A stretch of DNA of 15,310 nt from Echinostoma caproni (taxonomy: Eukaryota > Platyhelminthes > Trematoda > Plagiorchiida > Echinostomatidae): the NCBI GenBank assembly GCA_900618425.1, contig UZAN01048241.1, positions 9,233 through 24,542 on the forward strand, read 5' to 3'. Under the pieces are notes generated by a model. The model was not told the DNA's origin, searched no databases, and saw nothing but the letters and a program-made list of their open reading frames with translations. A program made the position numbers and the translations under genes. Shown piece by piece: positions 1-15,310 of this stretch. Positions within the stretch are counted from its first letter, which is position 1. Each line of letters starts with the position of its first letter.

Positions 1-512
1 TGGAGTGGAAATCGTCTGATAACCCTCAAGAAGCATTATTCTAGATTCTTATGGACCTCTCAGCGATATGGTAGTCTGGTAATGATTTGGCGTAGGATTA
101 TGTGGGAGTTGGTTTCCATATTTGGCTCCGCTTGGTACTTTTTGTTTCCCGGTTTGGGTCCATGAGATGGGAATTGTCGTTAGTTGCAGACGGTGAGAGA
201 TATGAAAAGAAATGGAAATCAGTGGCGCAGATACTGTCCTACCCGTCTGATAAACTTCCGTGTCCCATAAAAATAAGCAGACAGACCAGCGATAAAAACA
301 TCAAACGATGTATAATCAAAGCACAAAAACAAGTTGGCTTCAGTAGTTTCCTCTCATCTTCTAACTAATTTCAACTCAATTTCCCCCTTGCGTTTCTCCT
401 TATTTTTGTCGCTCTGACACCATGCCTGTTCCCCAAGGAGGTATAAGTTGCATATTCTTCTGGAATTCTACTCGTCTATGTCACTTTTTATTTTTACCCT
501 ATCTTATCGCAG
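1..512 (+). other. Intron segment upstream of first NF1 exon
   Basis: This stretch ends in an acceptor (AG at 511-512) before the first recognisable NF1 codons. I see no NF1-like peptide in any frame and no clear repeat. An 88-codon open frame at 102-368 is not recognisable and has no homology that I can see, so I take the whole stretch as the 3' part of an intron whose 5' end is outside the window. Confidence 0.6.
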
Positions 513-11707
<11,195 letters not shown>

Positions 11708-12234
11708 GTGAGTTGCATTTGTTTGCAATGAAATTAGTCATACTTTTTAGTTCTGAAACACACTGCACTTTTTACGACTGCACATTCAATGAGGCATTTT
11801 TCTATCTATTTCCTACTCAAATGTGATGTGGGACATGACAGGGATTGACGAAATACGTGTTAAATAAAATTTCCTCATTGCGGTAATTAGTGTTCTTGCT
11901 AGTTATCCTGTTAGATAAATCGTTCAATGTCTCCATACCTGGCGTTTGTGAAAACAAAGAAAATTTTCCGAATACTTGCTGCGCAGCTGGTGTTTAGAAA
12001 GAGCCTTATCAAAAGCCCTTTCATTTCAATCTTTTTTCTGCCCTATGCCGTGAAAAACAAACATTAAAAAATTACAATAATCGCGTTTAAAGACGATCAA
12101 TGACTCTGGATAATTGAGCATGCATATATTCTTATCACATTTTCACAAAATCGAAGTATAAGAAGAACGCCCTTCTAATTCTCACAATCCTATTCCCTTG
12201 GACACATCCAGTCGATGATTCGCAGCGAGGCTCC

Positions 12235-12700
12235 GTGACTCAACCAGTGTTCGGAAAGGAAGCAACATCCTTTCAGCGTATGAACCAACCAACTTCAGCC
12301 CCAACCCACAAAAAGAACAAATTCTACGACAAACTTATCAAACCCATGCAACTGAGCCGAAGTTCTGATATAATTGCACTGGCAAATGATTTTAACGCGC
12401 TGGGTGGAAAACTTAGCGCGTTTGAAGAGTGTCTAGAAGGTCGTTTCGCTCTATCCACCCAGCGAACAGACAATATCAACCGAACACTTAAGTTCTGCCC
12501 AGATCAGCGATTGCTCTCATTTAGCACCAACTGTTGACAGCTCTCGCTAAACGGATACACGATGCTCTAGTTCAACAATTTGACCGAAATTGATCACACT
12601 GCTGTAAACTCCCGTTGGTATGGCTTACCACAAAATTCTCAGATCCTATTGGACCACCCACGTTGAATCTAAACACGCACTAGTTCTGATACCACCCCAT
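12235..12700 (+). pseudogene. EEP-type endonuclease remnant of the retrotransposon
   Basis: The first frame (12235-12537) reads FYDKLI, SSDIIALANDFNALGGKL, GRFALSTQRTDN and DQRLLSFSTNC. This matches the apurinic-type (exonuclease-endonuclease-phosphatase) nuclease, where NDFNA stands for the usual GDFNA. After a stop, TEIDHTAVNSRWYG (from 12583) matches the QIDHIA motif, and WTTHVESKHALV (12650-12685) in a third frame matches the SDHALV catalytic motif, with the catalytic Asp replaced by Lys. The N-terminal third is missing. Two frameshifts and the changed catalytic residue rule out activity. Confidence 0.72.
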
Positions 12701-13281
12701 TAATTTTGTAGCCATCAATCATCGACAGAAGCCGGTGCCTCTGTTAGTGCACCATCGTTCGCGCAACTCAATTCTTTGCAACCGTTCCCAGGGACAGCTT
12801 GGGCATGATTTAGAGGCACTGTGGCTTGGTGTGTTAGATCAACAGCGGGTCAAATTAGACGTGCAATGCATTCGGTGGTACACTGTTTGTGGATGAGAGC
12901 CTGAGGTTCGTCAAAGACAGTATACCTCTCGGGATTCAGTAGTCCTGATGGGACGAAATCGATAGATCCCAATCTGCTAGGATCAACATGGGAAAAAGTA
13001 GTGCCTGCAGGAAAAGTCCTAATAAATATTTTGAAAGTTGAAGAAACGAAACAGCCAACTAAATGAATGTCCTCGCTGCACCAGGGAATAATCAAACTCT
13101 TTCACTTGATACGCAGCACCGGAGATTTTCGGGTAGCGGCCAATGAAACCATTTAAGATAAATGTGGGCACGGCGTCACAAGAAGGAACAGTGGCTTGAC
13201 TGCTGAACAGAGTATTTTTGCAAACAGTTCATTTGACCTGTTGTCGGTGCGCTTATTCCGGCATTCCCAGTTGAAGCTTCG

Positions 13282-13760
13282 TTGATGGTAACATGTAAGC
13301 CCCCTACAGAACTAGAAGTAAGATGTTGTATTCAGTCTCTGAACAAAAGAAAAGCAGCTGATTCTGGCAGGCTTCTCTCTCCCTATTCTTTGATTAAATG
13401 TAAGGAAAATGCGCAAAGCGTACTTCGCAGACTAATAGGTTATGTTACTCTGCTTGGTATACGCTTTACATCTTCGAAGTGTAACGTAATGCTCCAAGAC
13501 TGGGTGCTGTCCACCCAACTCTAATTCATGATGGTCAGGAATTAGTTATGGTGTATTACTTCTGCTTTTTATGTAGTTGCATGATGAATATCGCACGTAA
13601 CCGCCTGTAATTCTCGGGTTCAAGAGGCTTACTCAGGACTGAAACACCTGGCCCCAACGCAATGTTTCCCTGAGATTGAAAGATCGCGTAAACTGCTCTC
13701 CCGTTTGGTTAATTGTGCTTTATGGTTTTGAGATCTTCAAGCTTACGTTTTTTTACACAC
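13282..13760 (+). pseudogene. Reverse transcriptase remnant lacking its catalytic core
   Basis: The open frame 13282-13524 begins VTCKPPTELEVRCCIQSLNK, then RKAADSGRLLSPYSL. This is the N-terminal fingers motif of non-LTR reverse transcriptases, in which KAAGSDGLSP is usual. It then jumps to LLGIRFTSSKCNVMLQDW, which normally lies just after the YADD motif. The roughly 150-200 residues between them, holding the catalytic Asp residues, are gone without breaking the frame. A shifted frame (from 13522) gives LIHDGQELVMVYYF, and 13608-13745 gives SRVQEAYSGLKHL and LKDRVNCSPVWLIVLYGFEI, relics of the thumb and the VLLYGCETW motif. Confidence 0.75.
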
Positions 13761-14027
13761 GACTTTGCCAAACAAATCATAGTACAATTATATTTATTAA
13801 AAAACGTTTCTTGATTTGCTTGTGGGCGGAATATTGCCAGGTTGCCCAGACACAATCAGGTGAATTTTCTTAGGAATTCACAATCGGAGCTTTCGGCTAA
13901 TCTAAGCCCGACCTGCAAGCAGCTGTGTGGTGTGTAAAAACCGCAATCCATTGTGGGCCGGTGTCTATTCGTCGGATCTTGTACCCTTTTGACGAGTTCA
14001 AACGTACAAAGAGACCATTAAACCTCT

Positions 14028-14237
14028 ATGTGTAATCAAGCTGGTGACGACTGTCACAACCATGAAGGTTTGATTTTTTTATGCTTTGTACGTGTGGAAG
14101 GCATTCATCGTCGAGTAGTATTCGACTGTCAGTATTTAGGTGGTTCGATCCAAGTTAGATGGAGCGAGGGAGTAATCAACACTGAGGTAAACCGACAAGT
14201 ATTTGGGAGTGGTTCGATAGAAACAAAAGCACAGTAG
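14028..14237 (+). pseudogene. Possible second reverse transcriptase tail fragment
   Basis: A 69-codon open frame contains FDCQYLGGSIQV followed by a charged stretch (SEGVINTEVNRQVFGSG). The pattern F-x-YLGG-x-I followed by an E-I-x-x-R-I type helix occurs in the thumb region of many LINE reverse transcriptases. No other part of such a protein is visible nearby, and the element at 12235-13760 already contains its own copy of this region. The resemblance is short and could be chance. Confidence 0.25.
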
Positions 14238-14999
14238 ATTTCTTCCGTCTTCCTGGTTGGATTCCAATAGACCCTGTAACCGACTGTTTGGAGACACTGA
14301 AGGATGTGTGATTGAAATGGTAACTTTTTTGTGTTTGACACTTATCGCGCGTGTCTAGCCGTCCTCTATCACACCTCGTCATTTTGTGAACTTGTCACTC
14401 CCGGATGGAGGATGCCACGTGGAAGTTCATGAATGACGTATACAATGAAGAATTTAAAGCTGAGATCAAACAGAGTATTTATCTTTCGTCGTTCAAGCTG
14501 TGGTCCAACTGGTTGATTGCAGACATTGTAGGATAAGGTAGCAAACCAACAACAACAACAGCAGCGTTCTTTTAGTTGTATTCACTATCACAACCCTGCG
14601 TAAAAAGTTTTAGAAGTTCAGTTAGACTGTATAACTTTCTAATTAGTTATATTGATTCATTTTATTTCTGCCTCATAAATAAGCTCACTCATTGACGAAC
14701 TCAGTTTCTGTGATGTCCTCCGTTCTCATTGTGAACCTGATAACGATCAGCTTTACTGCATTTTCACATGCCATCATGGTACCGATTACACTATGAACTG
14801 TGTACTATAACAATATTCAATCACTAGACATGTACAGCCGTAGTCCTGGAGTAACTGTAAACGTTGATTGGAAATAGTCTGTGTACACAGGTTGTTCCAT
14901 CTCGACGAGACTACATCTTGACGTGATGTGATGGCTTGCGTGCCTCAATGGTCTTGCGAGCTAAACAGGATGGCTTTTCACAGCCGTAGATATAATCAT

Positions 15000-15310
15000 G
15001 TCTGGAAACTCAACGGGTAGAGGCTAGATGAAGCTCACTATCACAAGGCCAGTCGCTTGGGCACCTCCTAGCTTCCTTCCTTCTATTCACACCCGCCCTG
15101 TGGAGACCACTCCAGCAAATAAACATGGTGAGGGCCGTGTACCGGTCAAAAAAACCCCGCCAGATGGACGTAAGAGCCGGGTATCCCTCTCGACGGTGGG
15201 AGAAGCCTTCGCACTTCATTGGACAGCTACCGCCGGCCCAATCTGGGCATCCCACAGCCAATAAGGTGCTGTCCCGTCCACGTTCCGCTTGTCTCATTGG
15301 GTGCATGAGG
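15000..15310. other. CpG-rich stretch open on both strands, probable repeat fragment
   Basis: The last 300 bases are richer in G+C and CpG than the rest of intron 10. They stay open for 78 codons on the plus strand (15028-15264) and 98 codons on the minus strand (15306-15010). I recognise neither peptide. Neither resembles NF1. The change in composition suggests the edge of another interspersed repeat that runs off the end of the window. Confidence 0.3.

Larger units (their letters stand above)
12235..13760 (+). mobile_element. Decayed RTE-like non-LTR retrotransposon, internally deleted
   Basis: Pieces of one element lie in the correct order and on one strand but in different frames. The order is EEP endonuclease (12275-12700), linker (about 12750-13240), then reverse transcriptase start, thumb-side segment and C-terminal piece (13282-13745). 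Linker matches include GHDLEALWLGVLDQQRVKL near 12800-12860, TSRDSVVLMGRNR near 12925-12963, and LFHLIRSTGDFRVAANETI at about 13098-13154; these follow the pattern of intact fluke RTE-type polyproteins as I remember them. Several stops and frameshifts mean it is dead. It is 5' truncated within the endonuclease, which is common for target-primed insertions. Family naming is from memory of the protein pattern. Confidence 0.75.
11708..15310 (+). other. Intron 10, 5' part (at least 3603 bp)
   Basis: Opens with donor gtgagt at 11708. No acceptor followed by NF1-like peptide was found to the end of the window. It contains a decayed RTE-like retrotransposon (12235-13760), a possible second retroelement tail (14028-14237) and a CpG-rich stretch (15000-15310). 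I recognise nothing in 11714-12230 or in 13780-14020. A 43-codon open frame at 14405-14536 and a short CAA run near 14549-14560 are probably chance. Confidence 0.8.

Noticed and set aside
102..368. 88-codon open frame in the first intron segment
   Set aside because: It starts from a non-ATG codon, has no recognisable motif, lies between NF1 exons and is not joined by a credible splice pair.
12820..12850. LEALWLGVLDQQ as the next NF1 exon (human has KALFWVAVAVLQ)
   Set aside because: The similarity is short, no acceptor precedes it in phase 1, and the surrounding peptide fits the RTE linker instead.
12945..12961. CTGATGGGACGAAATC resembles hammerhead core parts (CTGATG and GAAA)
   Set aside because: There is no room for stem II between the two parts, and the bases are explained as coding sequence of the retrotransposon linker (VVLMGRNR).
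14140..14160. GGTTCGATCC in intron 10 as a Pol III B box
   Set aside because: It deviates from the consensus at the end, has no A box upstream, and lies in an open frame with a possible reverse transcriptase motif.
14405..14536. 43-codon ATG open frame (begins MEDATWKFMN)
   Set aside because: It looks protein-like, but it is short, unrecognised, not similar to NF1, and has no supporting splice or promoter signal.

Overview
The window is eukaryotic genomic DNA carrying an internal stretch of one multi-exon gene on the + strand. Ten exons between 513 and 11707, all joined by GT-AG introns, read without interruption as 882 codons of neurofibromin (NF1). The Ras-GAP domain would lie upstream of the window and the C-terminal part of the protein downstream; both are missing here. 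Protein divergence, moderate base composition, compact introns mixed with TE-filled ones, and RTE-type retrotransposon relics that I associate with digenean flukes all suggest a trematode. A food-borne fluke (opisthorchiid, fasciolid or paragonimid type) fits better than the more AT-rich schistosomes. The species assignment is inference.

Layout: 1-512 is intron. Exons 1-4 (513-4857) encode the end of the Sec14-like lipid-binding domain and the PH-like domain fused to it. Exons 5-10 (5165-11707) encode the start of the conserved alpha-helical (HEAT-like) C-terminal region. Exon 9 is unusual: it carries about 244 extra residues, rich in Ser, Gly, Thr and Pro, that interrupt a segment which is short and continuous in human neurofibromin. 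After exon 10 a donor site opens an intron of at least 3.6 kb, and I found no further NF1 exon before the window ends.

The introns hold the mobile DNA. The 3.1-kb intron 3 contains (i) a 216-bp segment flanked by 13-bp direct repeats, with an inverted repeat and a relic hammerhead-ribozyme-like core ending in GAAACGTC, as in Penelope-like elements and retrozymes; (ii) a CpG-rich block of unknown origin; (iii) an unassigned 131-codon open frame; and (iv) a tRNA-derived SINE on the minus strand with A and B boxes and an AATAAA-type 3' end. Intron 10 contains a decayed, frameshifted RTE-like non-LTR retrotransposon (about 12235-13760). Pieces of its EEP endonuclease, linker and reverse transcriptase are in the correct order, but the catalytic core of the reverse transcriptase is deleted. 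Two further TE-like stretches follow at 14028-14237 and 15000-15310.

No rRNA gene, functional tRNA gene, CRISPR array, bacterial operon or second host gene was seen. There is one ambiguous base (N) at 6969.
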